A DNA stretch of 64,000 nucleotides from Lepidostoma basale (taxonomy: Eukaryota; Arthropoda; Insecta; Trichoptera; Lepidostomatidae). Shown piece by piece: positions 49,545 through 61,019 of this stretch. A model generated the notes under the pieces. That model was given only the letters and a program-made list of their open reading frames with translations, had not been told where the DNA came from and ran no database searches. The translations under genes were made by a program, and so were the position numbers. Numbering within the stretch: the stretch's first letter is position 1; every line of letters begins with the position of its first letter. The stretch is taken from NCBI GenBank assembly GCA_022606425.2, contig JAHDVF020001501.1, positions 930,001 through 994,000 on the forward strand, in the 5' to 3' direction.

Positions 49545-50165
49545 TTCTTCTTTTTCTTCCTTGATGTAGACCTATGTGGTCTGTTCTCCAGAGGGTTGCT
49601 CCTCCTGTGAGGTGGATTCCCAGCTGCCTTCCATCTTTTGGAGATCTGCCACGACGGCGAGTCTCATAAGGCTGATTTTGAGTCCAATCTTTCGACATGA
49701 CCGTACCAGTCCTTCATTTGCTCTCTTCTTCAGCCTTTTATCCCCAACCTCACATATACGAGTATCTCTTATTATTGTGTTCCTCTTGCGATCTCTCAGT
49801 GTCTTGCCTACTATCGTCCTCAGTGTCTTAATCCCGGAAGTCCTCAGAACTTGTTTGATCCTTACAGTGTCTGCCCTTGCCTAAACGTCACATGTTATTA
49901 TTGGTCTTATGCTTCATAGTTTCTTGTCTTACTTTTGTTGGCCACGTCTTTACTTTTCCATATTGTGAATTTTAGAGCATCAGAGAATACAGCTGCTTTG
50001 TTGACTTGGGCTCGTATTTCTTCTCTCTGATCAGCTCCTCCAACCAAGTCTATTCCTAGATACCTGAAGGCTCTGGCCTGTTTTAGGAGTTGATTCTCTA
50101 CAGCCAGGTTACATGTTTTGTGTGTTTTGGAAAATATTTCATAAATTTTGACTTTATCATAATAA
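49545..50165 (-). mobile_element. GAA-LINE fragment
   Basis: Minus-strand frames give YEIFSKTHKTCNLAVENQLL, FRYLGIDLVGGADQREEIR, KTLRTIVGKTLRDRKRNTII-like residues and a TTCTTCTTTTTCTTCC plus-strand tail. It spans from just after the reverse-transcriptase catalytic box to the 3' end with frameshifts. Confidence 0.8.
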
Positions 50166-50364
50166 AACAATTATATTATATGTGTATTTTACAACCATAA
50201 ATTTGGTTTTGTTCGAAAAATTGTTGCTCGCAATATTTATGTAACAAATTATTATTCCTGCTAAAAAAGCACCGATTTGAAAATAGTTTTATTAAATTTA
50301 TATCGACAAAATACGTGCAATATTTGGAATTAGGTATCTTAAAATATTTTTAAAAAATCTTGTG

Positions 50365-50490
50365 TCAACGGGTGGTGGTCTAGGGGTCAAAACGCTTGAC
50401 TCCTGAGCCAGTGGACTTGGATTTAAACCTGGATGTGACCCTCCTTCTTCATATTGATGGGCTATTTTCTGCTCACATTGATTCAAATCC
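50365..50490 (+). mobile_element. SINE-C, tRNA-like SINE
   Basis: ACGGGTGGTGGTCTAGGGGT, ACGCTTGACTCCTGAGCCAG and GGACTTGGATTTAAACCTGG give A- and B-box-like spacing of a tRNA head; it ends GGGCTATTTTCTGCTCACAT. Shares its head with 14490-14580. Confidence 0.75.
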
Positions 50491-50584
50491 TTAAAGTTTG
50501 TATTTTTTTTTTTTAAACTTTATCTAAAACGATTTAAAAACTGTTAATTCAAAAACTTTGTTTTATATCACAAATTGTTTTTAT

Positions 50585-50640
50585 TTTACTTTACGACAGC
50601 TGTTTCATCAACCAACATCATCAGGTGTTACAAAAACATA
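50585..50640 (-). repeat. HHR-c copy with shortened stem II
   Basis: Minus strand: CACCTGATGATGTTGGTTGA, TGAAACAGCTGTCGT. CTGATGA and GAAACAGCTGTC are intact but the stem II loop half is deleted. Confidence 0.6.
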
Positions 50641-50869
50641 TAACAAAAGTTTTTAAAATGTTAAAATATCATAGTGTTTCGGCCAAAACAATGGACTATT
50701 TAATTATAACGATTTAATCTATCTATAAAATTTTCCATAAAAACAATATTTTAAAAAGCTGTGTTGTAACAAGTTTTGGAAAACTCAATTGCGTTTAATA
50801 ATTTTTTTTTTTAAATCTCGTTTTTCATCTTATCAAATATAATATTTCCTCGTAAAATGAAATATCATT

Positions 50870-51080
50870 TTTTTTCCATCCGTGAAGACGTCTACCATTT
50901 TCTTCATCTCTTTGGTGGTCGACGATTCTCTAGAATCTCGTGCATTACGTTCTTGGGAAACCTCGCTGGGTCCATCCTCTCGATTTGGTCCTTCCAGAAT
51001 CGATTACTCTGCCTACTCCATTACACTATCTCATCAATTATGCTGGTTTCGTGAATTACTTCCGTATCTAAGGATTTCAA
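50870..51080 (-). mobile_element. LINE C-terminal scrap
   Basis: Minus strand: WSRQSNRFWKDQIERMDPAR, FPKNVMHEILENRRPPKR, matching the YWRDHVxRMD...RPPKRW motif of GAA-LINEs. Confidence 0.7.
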
Positions 51081-51229
51081 CCACAATAAATATCAATGTT
51101 TACTTGAAGATTACTTACTTTTTTAGATTCAAAAGCAGCAATTTTTTTAAATGATAAACAATATATTGTTAGAATTTATTTTTACGGCATATCACAACAT
51201 GATGTTTCATTCATTGATTATCCGGTTTC

Positions 51230-51545
51230 AAGGTATTTGTGAATGATAAGTTACAACCAGCGATTGGTAATTATCAGATTTCCTTGTTTCTTTAAACAAT
51301 GGGTGCTCAGAGCGTTATTGGCGCTTCGATTAAATTGGTTATTTGCATTTATAATTCCTTGGAATTAAAGATCGTAGACTCGCTTAGCCTTGAGAAGTAT
51401 TTTCTGTAACATGTTCATTATTGTTTATTCGATAGCCGCGTGATGTTTATTGAGGTTTCCTATTATTATACGGCTCAGCATCCTTCAAATGATATGTGAT
51501 TTGATCTAACTAATTATTGTGTTGACAAGCATGACGGAATACAAA
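51230..51545. other. Unique, mildly GC-richer stretch
   Basis: GATTGGTAATTATCAGATTT, GAGCGTTATTGGCGCTTCGA and TTAAATTGGTTATTTGCAT; homeodomain/POU-like sites, no repeat partner, no exon. Confidence 0.35.
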
Positions 51546-51609
51546 ACTACATAAAGGTTTTTTAATTAATTCGAATAATTATTATAATTAATACAAATGA
51601 AATCATTAA

Positions 51610-52135
51610 TGCATTCTTACTTACTAACTTCCTATGGCCATACAACTCTTAAAGAGTTTAAGCCTCCTTGATGAATTTTCGCCAAGATCCTCGATCCTGC
51701 GCCTTTTGCTCCCAGCAGTCCGACTCGCCCAACCTAGCCAGGTCAGCCAGAACATTGTCCATTAGGCGCTGTCTAGACCTTCCAAGAGGTCTTACTCCAG
51801 TCGGTCTAGACGCGTACAGGGTCTTGATTGCTTTGGTCTCTTCGGCTCGGCATACGTGCCCAATGCTGTCACGGTACTCGTTATAAGGGACTGCTGGGTC
51901 ATCGTACGGATCTCATGGTTGGTCCTATGCCTCCAAGTTCCCGCTGCAACACCGGGTCTGGGTCCCAGGATCATTCTTAGTATTCTATTTTCAAACCAGT
52001 AGATCCTTTGTTATTCTTTTAGAGTCATTGTCCATGACTCAGAACCATTTGTCACCACTGGCTTGATGATGGTGTTATAAATACGCAGCTTGGTGTTTCT
52101 GAATAGAAGCTTGGACTATAGGAACGTTCGCAAGG
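51610..52135 (-). mobile_element. LINE fragment
   Basis: Plus-strand CGCCAAGATCCTCGATCCTG and CATTAGGCGCTGTCTAGACC correspond on the minus strand to RSRQRLMDNVLADLARLGES followed by QDRGSWRKFIKEA-type residues; upstream parts include a NKWxxxNGSESWTMTLK-like stretch. No other copy in the window. Confidence 0.65.
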
Positions 52136-52139
52136 AGGC

Positions 52140-52280
52140 TGCAGCATTAATGCATTATCAAATGGCAAAATATATCATACCCGTAAAATATTTTTAAAAA
52201 ATCTGTGAAATAGACGTTTTTATTCGTATTAATTATTTAATGCGGAATTTTACATCATTGTTCCAAAAACAATAAATGAA
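52140..52280. repeat. HHR-e copy, decayed
   Basis: TGCATTATCAAATGGCAAAA, ATCATACCCGTAAAATATTT, AGACGTTTTTATTCGTATTA and TGCGGAATTTTACATCATTG. Confidence 0.55.
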
Positions 52281-52284
52281 TAAT

Positions 52285-52790
52285 TTTAAACTAACTAGCT
52301 AACCAACACGCCGTCTCCCCGAAGGGATAGGCAAAAAGAATGGATCGCCACACTGTTTTGTCCTGACATACATCTCTCGTTTACATTCATACATCGTGTC
52401 ATCCACGCACGTCGATTTCTTTGACTCCTTACGTGGCCGACATTTAATATTTATTTGATTTGATCGTGCCAAGTTTTCCTCGGCCTTCTCGGTATTTCTT
52501 GCTCCGTTTACGTCGTTTACATATATCTTCTTCACCATTTTGTTTTCACTCATTCTTTCCATGTGTCCAAACCATCTCAACGATCCTTTCATTAATTCGT
52601 TCATAACCTGATTCGCACCACATTCACTTCTTATATTTGCATTTGACACTCTATCATGTACAGATTTACCACACATCTCATGTCCACTGCATTTAATCTA
52701 TTTTCATCCTTATTTTGCCAGTACCATACTTCACTTCCATACACAAGGGTCGGCACAAGAATACCATTGTGCACTGCCATCTTAGCTTTT
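52285..52790 (-). mobile_element. TTAG-LINE 3' end
   Basis: AACTAACTAGCTAACCAACA tail; minus strand MCGKSVHDRVSNANIRSECG, MKGSLRWFGHMERMSENKMV and KKIYVNDVNGARNTEKAEEN; 5' limit near CACTGCCATCTTAGC. A one-residue loss (GANQVMNEL) and frameshifts are present. Confidence 0.88.
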
Positions 52791-53154
52791 TTAGATAGTA
52801 GAATGATGTTTATATATGTTTAAGGCCGTTTGTTCTATTACTATAGTGAAGCTCCAGTGGAAGCAATATCTATCTTAAGAATATTTAAAATCCATTAGAG
52901 TTCCTGTGTAAAAAATCAAGATACATTTTTTTTCATTTGAAACCGCTTCGGTCGATGACTATATGCCGATAGTTATATCAATATTGTAGCATGGATAAAA
53001 CAGTAACCTATAATGTTGTCATATTTTTTCGCCCGACGCTTCTTCGACGGGTCTGTTTTAGGTCCATCACATCAAATACTGTAAAGATTGAAATACTTAC
53101 GCGATGGTATCATGATGAAATGGGAAATTGACGACCATTCTGGATCTTGGTTTC

Positions 53155-53262
53155 ATTAATTTTCTGCATAGGTTCAGAATGAAATAACCTCCTTCTCCAT
53201 TGCGTAGACTTAGTACATGTGCTATAAGGAGAAAAATATCACCTCCTTCGGCAGATTCAAGA
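53155..53262 (+). mobile_element. LINE scrap joined to Jockey-like element
   Basis: TTAGTACATGTGCTATAAGG and AGAAAAATATCACCTCCTTC match 39200-39240 (GTGCTAAGGGGAGAAAAATA). The junction with the Jockey-like LINE is at about 53263. Confidence 0.6.
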
Positions 53263-53264
53263 CT

Positions 53265-54251
53265 GCATTCGGCACGGCACCTGTCTGCTCTTTGCAGATG
53301 ATCTTAAGCTATTTTCGAGAATCCAGTCTATTGATGACTGCATAAAATTGCAGTCTGACATAGATGCGATAGAAAAATGGTTAATGGAGAATAAGCTGGA
53401 ATTAAACATTAAAAAATGTGTTACAATGACATTTACACGTTCTCCAAGACCAATTGATTTCATTTATACAATTAACAGTCAGGCTCTGGAACGAGTTTCC
53501 ACAATAAAGGATCTCGGTGTCGTATTTGATCCCAGGCCGACTTTTTCTGATCACGTGTTAATGTTGGCATCGACTGGCTATAAACTTCTGGGTTTTGTCT
53601 TAAGGACTTGCAAACAGTTCCGAAATCCCGAAGCGATGACATCAAAGTTTAACGGCATCGTTAGATCAAAATTAGAATACGCGAGTGGTGTATGGTCTCC
53701 ATACCAGCACAAGTATGTAGAGGTATTAGAACAAATCCAGAAAAAATTTCTGAGATACCTCTACATGCGGATGAATGGGGTATATCCGAGGTTTATGCAC
53801 CACAATGATCTATTGATTAACACAGAGTACCGCAGTCTCGAATCAAGAAGAAAGGGTACATTGATGATCTTAGGATTTAAAATACTCCGTAACCTCATTG
53901 ATAGCCCATACCTCTTAGAGTGTTATGGTCTCAATGCACCGGACAGGTATGCTCGCGCTAGAAGACACGATCTGTTGTGCATACCGCATAGCAGGACAAA
54001 TGTCTTGGCGCAGCATACAATGACTCGGGGTATGGTGCTCTTGAATGAGGTGTCAGTCGATGTGGACATTTTCCAAATGACCTATACGTCCTTTAAGGAA
54101 TACCACAACTGTTAAATATTGTTTTATTTTATTTTAATTGTTTTATTTTAACATGTATTTTAAAATGTATGTAAAATGCATGCAAAATTTATGTAAATTG
54201 TATACAGTAATAGGGTCATAAAAACCTGTTGTATACAAAAAAATAAAAATA

Positions 54252-54287
<36 letters not shown>

Positions 54288-54290
54288 TAA
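53265..54290 (+). mobile_element. Jockey-like LINE from catalytic box to AAT tail
   Basis: Open frame: TCLLFADDLKLFSRIQSIDD (catalytic FADD), KCVTMTFTRSPRPIDFIYTI, IKDLGVVFDPRPTFSDHVLM, RSKLEYASGVWSPYQHKYVE and QIQKKFLRYLYMRMNGVYPR, ending TSFKEYHNC at 54115. The 3' end has TTGTATACAGTAATAGGG and TGTTGTATACAAAAAAATAA and an AAT repeat. The frame has no stops, so it is rather young but 5'-truncated exactly before FADD, as at 33770-34985. Its tail is shared with SINE-B type 2. Confidence 0.9.
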
Positions 54291-54294
54291 AGGC

Positions 54295-54470
54295 AAGATA
54301 AAGGGATGGCGAGGAGTTGCGAGATGATAGTTTTCCTGGTTGTGAAATATAAGGAACGAGGAGAGTTGAGGACCTGTTCCAAATCCTTAACTCTCCGCAA
54401 GACTGAGATATTTACGCTCCAATGATCGCCAACGTTGGGATGGACCTAACACGGCACCAGAAAAAGAAGT
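54295..54470 (+). mobile_element. LINE 3' fragment
   Basis: GATAAAGGGATGGCGAGGAG, GTTTTCCTGGTTGTGAAATA, AATGATCGCCAACGTTGGGA and an AAAAAGAAG tail; same family as 39130-39395. Confidence 0.7.
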
Positions 54471-54474
54471 TTTG

Positions 54475-54935
54475 GGACCTTATTTTCTATTAAAAATATT
54501 TACATTACGCTCTTATTTCCCTTCGCTTCTTACCGTTACTCAGGGTTGGCTTTTTAATCATTTGGCAACAGGTGTTTCACTGGTAGTCTAGATTATTTAC
54601 ACCCTTCTAGATATTCGTCAGCCAGGTGGTTTGGGGTCTATCCCTCTTCTTAGTAGCCACGGTTTTCTCTGTAATATTAATGAAACACAAATCACTTAAA
54701 TTAATAATTGTTATTGAATTCGCTGATATTCGTTTATCAAACGCTGAAACCACCAGAATTAAACAAAATTTTAATTAATACATCCCAATTATTAAAAAGT
54801 ATATTTCATACATTTCTTACAGAGCTTACGCTATGCTTCGCCCTATATGGCGTTCTAGTATCATTTCGAGAAAGCTCAAGCTCCAAATATTCAGCAGTAG
54901 CGTTAAAAGCGTACTGCTGCAGACGTTATTAGAAA
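54475..54935. other. No recognised gene
   Basis: 54530-54660 has modest GC content (AGCCAGGTGGTTTGGGGTC) and could be LINE-derived; the frame at 54708-54932 has no domain. Confidence 0.35.
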
Positions 54936-54939
54936 ATTC

Positions 54940-55325
54940 CAGGTGCTTATAAATAGGTGCCTTCGCACAATATTAAAGGTCTATTGGCCCCAAACAGTGT
55001 CAAATACCGTTCTCCGGTCCAAGGCAGGCGAAAAGCCAATTAGAGAACAAGTTGTTAGACGCAAATGGCAGTGGATCGGTCACACTCTGAGACGGAATCC
55101 AGCCTGCATCGCTCAGGGTGCACTAGACTAGTCCGTTGGGGGGGGGGGGGAAGGAAGCGAGGCAGATCTAGAGCCACCTGGAGAAGAGCCCTGCGGGACG
55201 AGGTTAAAGCATCAGGCCTCACTTGAGAAGATGTTAGGCATCAAGCATGCGATAAAGTCGGACAGAGAAGGTTCCTTGAGGACCTATGCACCACGGAGGT
55301 GTGACAGGAAAAAAAGAAGAAGCAT
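54940..55325 (+). mobile_element. LINE C-terminal fragment with G13 run
   Basis: Encodes NRCLRTILKVYWPQTVSNTV, RKWQWIGHTLRRNPACIAQG, then after a 13-G homopolymer (55138-55150) RKRGRSRATWRRALRDEVKA, the WxWIGHxLR...RGRPxxTWRR signature, ending in GAAAAAAAGAAGAAG. Confidence 0.85.
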
Positions 55326-55384
55326 TAGAATTTTCATACATTATATTATGCGATTCAGTTAAATGATATAAACGGACTAAGTAT

Positions 55385-55685
55385 AAGATTAAGAACTTTC
55401 TCTGAGTAGCAGAAATTCAATCTCACGCTCCATCGCAGGCAGAACCCTCAGAGATGAGATCAGAAATGCGACGATAAAGTCTGTTTTGTAGTATTGAGGA
55501 TATAGTAAGATGGGGAAGAAGCAGAAGGCGCTTAGAAAGATCACATGGACCGCATGGAGATTACACGAATTGCAATCATTGTTAAAGAAGTAAACCCCAG
55601 CAGCAAGAGATTACCAGAAAGGCCACCTAAGAGATGGAGAAATGGCTGACATTATCATCTATAAACTAAGAAGAAGAAGATAAAC
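55385..55685 (+). mobile_element. Degenerate GAA-LINE fragment
   Basis: AGRTLRDEIRNATIKSVL, then poor similarity, then RPPKRWRNG-like and a CTAAGAAGAAGAAGATAA tail. Confidence 0.6.
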
Positions 55686-55689
55686 GGGT

Positions 55690-56125
55690 TCTAATTATTT
55701 ATTTTTTATATTAAAATTCGACAAGCAAAATCTGCAATCGTAATATCTTTATCAGTTCAATTATTCAAATAAAATGCAAAAGGCATCAAATCACAACCAA
55801 TGCCCTAATCAAATTTTTAAAAACTCAATTCAGAAAGAGAAGCATCGAAATATTGTATTTCAGGTGTATGAGCTTTATACAATAAATTATATATACGAGT
55901 ATGACAACCAGAATACTCCATAAACAATGCTCACACAAGTCATAAAATTATAAATTTATTGACATGTGCAAATTCAAATTTAAGAAGAAGAACATTCTTG
56001 TATTGTATTATACAAAGATATGTGTAGGATTATACTTATAAATTTACATAAAGGCGTAGGTAAGAACGTTTCTTTTTATGACAATATCAATTTTTAACAA
56101 AGTATTGTCTAATACATACATACTT
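55690..56125. other. AT-rich stretch without recognised gene
   Basis: Nothing supportable apart from an ATATACGAGTAT decamer near 55895. Confidence 0.4.
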
Positions 56126-56129
56126 TCTT

Positions 56130-56375
56130 TATCATAATTTCTACATTCATGCTTTCCGTGTGTCCTAATGATGTAAATGGAAAAAGAAATAGAGATGGAG
56201 AAACAGAAGTGGCACGATCAAATCAATCGGCCATGTGAGGAGTCAGAGAAATCGACGTGCGTGCGTGACATGATCTATGAATGTTGATGAATCGATAGTA
56301 GTGTGTCAGGAAAGAACAGTGTGGCAGTCCATTAATTTTACTTACCCTTAGGTGTGATGGCTTGATGGTTAGCTA
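56130..56375 (+). mobile_element. TTAG-LINE 3' fragment
   Basis: CCGTGTGTCCTAATGATGTA, GAAGTGGCACGATCAAATCA, GGCCATGTGAGGAGTCAGAG, AACAGTGTGGCAGTCCATTA and GGCTTGATGGTTAGCTAGT. Confidence 0.82.
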
Positions 56376-56619
56376 GTAAGTTATTACTTAATACATAAAA
56401 ATATAACATTCATCAAACAATCGCACAAGCATAGTCATATATTTAAGATGGAAGATAAAGCCAGAGGGTTACTGAATGCTGGCCGTCTGATTTGTTTTGA
56501 TTTATTTAATTATTATTTACAGTTAAAATGTTTCACTTTCTTCGGATTGGAATTAATTCCTCGATGGCTTGACATTTTGCAATAAATGTTATAATCTGTT
56601 GATTGAAAAGGTATAAAAA

Positions 56620-57210
56620 AAGTTCTTACGTTTTTTGTACATCAAAAATAACGGTTTTTACCCCTGGCTGTACCCAACTGATTTCTTGCTGGGTATGCTG
56701 GACTACCAGTCATTGGAAATTAGACGAACTATCCATTTGGGTGTTCATTTTTTTCAACTGATTCGTGGTCGAATACATAACTCGGATATTTTGAATGACT
56801 TGACTTTGTTTGTTCCTGACAATTATCTGCGACAAAGGCAACATAGATTATTTCACCTGCCACTGTGTAGAACTAATTTACCAAGGTTATGCCCGTGGTC
56901 AGGGCAATAATCCTTCGAAACCGCATCTCTTCGGATGTGGACATCTTCCACGATAGTGAGGCTACACTCAGAAAACATCTATCTCTTAAATAATGTGTTG
57001 TTCTTCTTATTGTTTCTAATTACTTATTTGGTCTTTATTTTTTAATTATCTCGTGGTTTTTGTGGTTTTGTCTATTTTTAAATTTCATAATTGTATTTAC
57101 TGTTTAAAATAGTTTTTGTTGTTGTTTTTGTATGCTACCTGTATAGTCATAAGCGCTTTGGTTATATACTGTAATGTTTATGATTTAAAAAATAAATTGA
57201 AATTGAAATC
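56620..57210 (+). mobile_element. Jockey/CR1-like LINE 3' end
   Basis: FYPWLYPTDFLLGMLDYQSL, HLGVHFFQLIRGRIHNSDIL and FVPDNYLRQRQHRLFHLPLC match 12400-13085; one frameshift near 56908. It ends AAATTGAAATTGAAATC. Confidence 0.85.
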
Positions 57211-57239
57211 AGTACATACTCGTATATTTAATATCTACT

Positions 57240-57590
57240 TGTTATAGTCAATCACTGGTTAGGCGGTCACTCACTGGTCTGCTTCCCCTAAATCCAACAA
57301 AGGTGAGGAAACAAATCAAAGAGAGCAAGGCAGGGCATTGTTCTCTGCTGTTTATTATCAAATACTCACCATTGAGCAGACAAGGGTTGTCCGGTGACTG
57401 CATTATTTACATATCTCGGCTGGTACCTGAATGCCAACCAGCCCTGCCTTACTGTACGAAAAAATAAGCCAGAAGAATTCAGCCTTTCTTGAAAACACGC
57501 ACAGTATTATGTAAGATTTTTCTGTATTCCGCGCGATATTTTCGGAAAAGGCAATGGAATACACAATGAATTGAGGATATCGTACTGTAC
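57240..57590. other. Unique mildly GC-richer stretch
   Basis: GGTTAGGCGGTCACTCACTG, ATGCCAACCAGCCCTGCC and TCCGCGCGATATTTTCGG with no repeat partner or exon. Confidence 0.3.
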
Positions 57591-57689
57591 ATATCAATGT
57601 TTTATGTATAGAAATAGAAAATCTAGTAGTAGGGCTACTGAATTGGTATAACTTAAATATACTTAAACCAAGAAAATACTAAACGTAAC

Positions 57690-57870
57690 TGTATTTTGTT
57701 AATTTATTGTTTCTTGAACAATGGTGGTAATCTATGTACATATAAAATAATTAATACGAATGAAAACGTCTGTGTTATGGTAATTTTTTTACAATTTATG
57801 AGAATGGCATGTTTTGCCTGGAAAACAGTTGTTTTCATCAGTTCATTTAATTTTTAATATGGATTGCAAA
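57690..57870. repeat. HHR-e copy, inverted and decayed
   Basis: TTTCTTGAACAATGGTGG, TTAATACGAATGAAAACGTC and TTATGAGAATGGCATGTTTT, then GGAAAACAGTTGTTTTCATC. Confidence 0.55.
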
Positions 57871-58004
57871 ATGGGGTATTATTTTATATTCATAAAATAA
57901 TTTATGGTACTTAACAATGTTAATGTATTAAATAAAATGTGCAATTGTAGTTCTCACTGTTAATTATATTTTGTGTAAAAAAAATTATTAATGGCATATA
58001 TTAA

Positions 58005-58445
58005 AACTACAACAACAAACCATTACGCCGTTTCTCCGTAGGGGTAGGCAAAAAAAAGGACCGAAACACTACTCTATTCTAGCATACCTCTCTAGCTTCT
58101 TCCACATTCATACAGTCATACACGCACGTCGATTCTTCCGACTTCTAACATGACCAACCTTTAAAATAAGATTAATTTGGTCATGTCATGTTTTCCTCGC
58201 TCTACCTCGACTCCGTACTCCATTTACATCATTAACGTATACTTTTTTAACCATTCATTCTCCATCCACCGTTCCATATGTCCGAACCAACGCAGCGATC
58301 CTTTCCTAATTCTGTTCATAATACCTTCTTCCGCTCTACATTCCTTTCTAATATCAGCATTTGAGATTCTGTCGTATATCGATCTATCACACATACGTCT
58401 TAGGGACTTCTTATCTATCGCGTTTATTATGCTCTCATTGACATT
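58005..58445 (-). mobile_element. TTAG-LINE 3' end with GTT tail
   Basis: ACTACAACAACAAACCATTA, GCCGTTTCTCCGTAGGGGTA, GTCGATTCTTCCGACTTC, CTCGACTCCGTACTCC and CGTCTTAGGGACTTCTTATC. 5' limit at GCTCTCATT. Confidence 0.87.
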
Positions 58446-58661
58446 GACTTCACAACCTATTAGATCATTACTTTCATGTGCAACTGAGTTTAAGTGATAT
58501 TAAAATATATACCAAACTCACGACATTATAGTCATCTCCTCGAATTTCCGAGAAATTAGACACTGATTCATAACAAACATTTCCCTTGAATATTTAAGAT
58601 CCTTGAACTCTCGTATTCTTTCATTTACGTTCACTGCGTTTCAATGGACCATAATCAGATA

Positions 58662-59956
58662 TTAGGCCATTACATATGAAATTGACGTCTTGTATGGGAG
58701 GAACATAATGTTGATTTTTTTTAAATAAAATATATTTATTTAATCAAAGTATGCACCATTGTTATCTATGCACTTTTGCCATCTCATAGGTAGTTCATCG
58801 ATCCTTTTACTAAAAAAAACAGTCGGACGGGAATCAATAAAATCTTTGAAGTCGGTTTGGACTGCCCCATCGGAGTTGAATTTTTTCCCTTGCTAGAAGT
58901 TATCCAATTTTCGAAAAAAATAGTAATCTGTTGGGGTAAGGTCCGGAAAGTACGGTGGATGTCTTAGACATTCCAATTGAAGCTCTTCTAATTTGGTAGC
59001 CGTCTGTTGTGCAGTGTGTGGTCTAGCGTTATCATGAAGCAGCAGTGGCCTAGAGCGATTAACCAGCCTCGGTTGTTTAGCAGCTAGCTTTTCCATCATG
59101 GTTTGCAGTTGCTGACAATAGACATCTGCCGTAATCGTCTGGCCAGATTTAAGAAAGCTGTAGTGAACGACACCAGCACTAGTCCACCAAACGCTCACAA
59201 GTAACTTTTTTGGAGTCAATTTTCGCTTGGGGAATGGTTTGGCTGGTTTGGCTGGTTCGGCAGGGTTCAGCCATTGCGATGAGCGCTTCCGATTTTCATA
59301 CAGGATCCACTTTTCATCACAGGTAATGATTCGATTCAAAATCCCTTCATTATTGTGCCGGTTGAGTAATGCAACGCAGCAGTCAACGCGCGTTTGTTGA
59401 TTTTCTTCACTCAATTCGTGAGGTTCCCACCTTTCAAGCTTTTTCACTTTCCCAATTTGCTTCAAGTGGATTAAAACAGTTTTATCACTAACACCGCAGC
59501 CTGCAGCTAACTCGGACGTGGTTTGCGATGGATCCGCTTCCACAATAGCCTTCAATTCTTCATTATCAACTTTGGTCTCCGGCCGTCCACGGGGCTTGTT
59601 CTGCAGGTCGAAATTTCCAGAACGAAAACATTGGAACCAAAAACGCACCGTGTTTTCTTTTGCGGCACCGTCGCCATACACATCATTAATCCTTCGAGCC
59701 GTTTCTGCAGCACTGGTGCCACGGTGGAACTCGTACTCGTAAATAACGCTATATTTCAAGTTTTCCATTTTGTAAACTGGGTGACGCAAAGAAAAAAACA
59801 ATTGAGGAAAAAACAAATGAATTATAATTTTCGAAACACAAATACTTGAGTAAATAGCTGTATAAATTTGAATTTGGAATTCCTAACCAAAGAGAAAATA
59901 TTTGAGATCAAAGTTTCCAGTTCGGCAAAACGCCAATTTCATATGTAAGGACCTAA
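58662..59956 (-). mobile_element. Mariner element 3 (1295 bp, nearly intact)
   Basis: Terminal inverted repeats TTAGGCCATTACATATGAAA (left) and TTAGGTCCTTACATATGAAA (right, reverse complement), flanked by TA at 58660-58661 and 59957-59958. Same subfamily as element 1 but less decayed. Confidence 0.96.
58740..59768 (-). pseudogene. Mariner transposase with a single nonsense codon
   Basis: 343 codons in one frame, starting MENLKYSVIYEYEFHRGTSA. The N-terminus binds the ends (two helix-turn-helix units, with RPETKVDNEELKAIVEADPS in the linker); the catalytic core has ITCDEKWILY, LLHDNARPHT and the DLTPTDYYFF aspartate 34 residues later (D,D34D). Only TAG in place of Leu after RKLDNF (near 58893) interrupts it; after it QGKKFNSDGAVQT continues to GAYFD. 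The usual YSPDLAPTD reads YFPDLTPTD. An AKP-AKP duplication lies before FPKRKL. Readthrough or reversion apart, it should be dead, but recently so. Confidence 0.95.
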
Positions 59957-59959
59957 TAT

Positions 59960-60725
59960 ATTATCCAGCTAAAATAGAGTAATGTAGTAGTTTTTTTTAA
60001 ATATGTAAAAGTGTTGATTAATTATTTTTATTAATTTAAATCATTCAGTCAACATCATAGACATTAACATTATTTTAATGTTTTTTTTTTTTCATTTTGA
60101 ATATGTTTTGTATACCTCTAAAAAACGGCCTATTTGTATTATCAGTATTAATGTGTGGATCATATTATAATAATAATTATAGATAATAATTTTAAAAGTG
60201 GAAATATTTTAATTCACGAAAGTTTCTGTAAGTAAAAAATTCATTTAATCAAAGATAAGGTAATAAAAATACAAGTTTTTTTTTCTTTGATATCGGCATT
60301 GTATTGAAAGCTATCTATAAAGAATAAAACCAGTTTTATAATAAACAAAAAAAGAGTTACGAATCCATTATGTCCGTTCCTAGGTCAAATAGTAAAAGTA
60401 CATTAATATTATCCTTTTGTGTCTGTGGTTGACCTTAAATTATGACAGGTCATAGATGAAAATAGTATAAAATTATTAAGTATAAAAACAAATCAAAACT
60501 TCCTTGTTACTCCCAGTAGGAAGTAAGATCAAAATGATTGAAAATCTCAATCACATATCACTAATAGATATTTAACATTTCCAATAAACAATGTATCGAC
60601 TTGAAACTGATCCGATAGCGATATGCACTCCGAGAAACTCGTTTTTATCTGATGGAATTCAATAATTAAGACTTTACTGAATCATAAGATAAATATCACA
60701 TAGCAATAAAAAATATAATAAAAAT
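59960..60725. other. AT-rich stretch without recognised gene
   Basis: Nothing supportable was seen. Confidence 0.45.
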
Positions 60726-60729
60726 TATT

Positions 60730-61015
60730 TGCTAACTAACTAACTAATTTACCATCACGCCGTCTCCCCGAGGGGTAGGCAGAAAGAATGCAACGGCACA
60801 CTGTTCTGTCCTGACATACTTCTCTCGATTCCTCTACATTCATATATCTTGTCATGCACGCACGTCGATTTCTCCGACTACTCACGTGACCGACATTCAA
60901 TATTTGATTGATTCGATCGTTGCACGTTTTCCTCGGCTTTCCTCTATTTCTAGCTCCGTTCACGCCGTTTACATATACCTTCTTCACCATTCTGTCTTCA
61001 CTCATAAACATGTTT
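60730..61015 (-). mobile_element. TTAG-LINE 3' end
   Basis: CTAACTAACTAACTAATTTA tail; minus strand MSEDRMVKKVYVNGVNGARN, RGKPRKTCNDRINQILNVGH and MTRYMNVEESREVCQDRTV. 5' limit at about 61010. Confidence 0.88.
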
Positions 61016-61019
61016 TCAT

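Noticed and set aside
59518..59849. Plus-strand frames over mariner 3 (and 25240-25625 over mariner 1)
   Set aside because: They mirror the minus-strand transposase.
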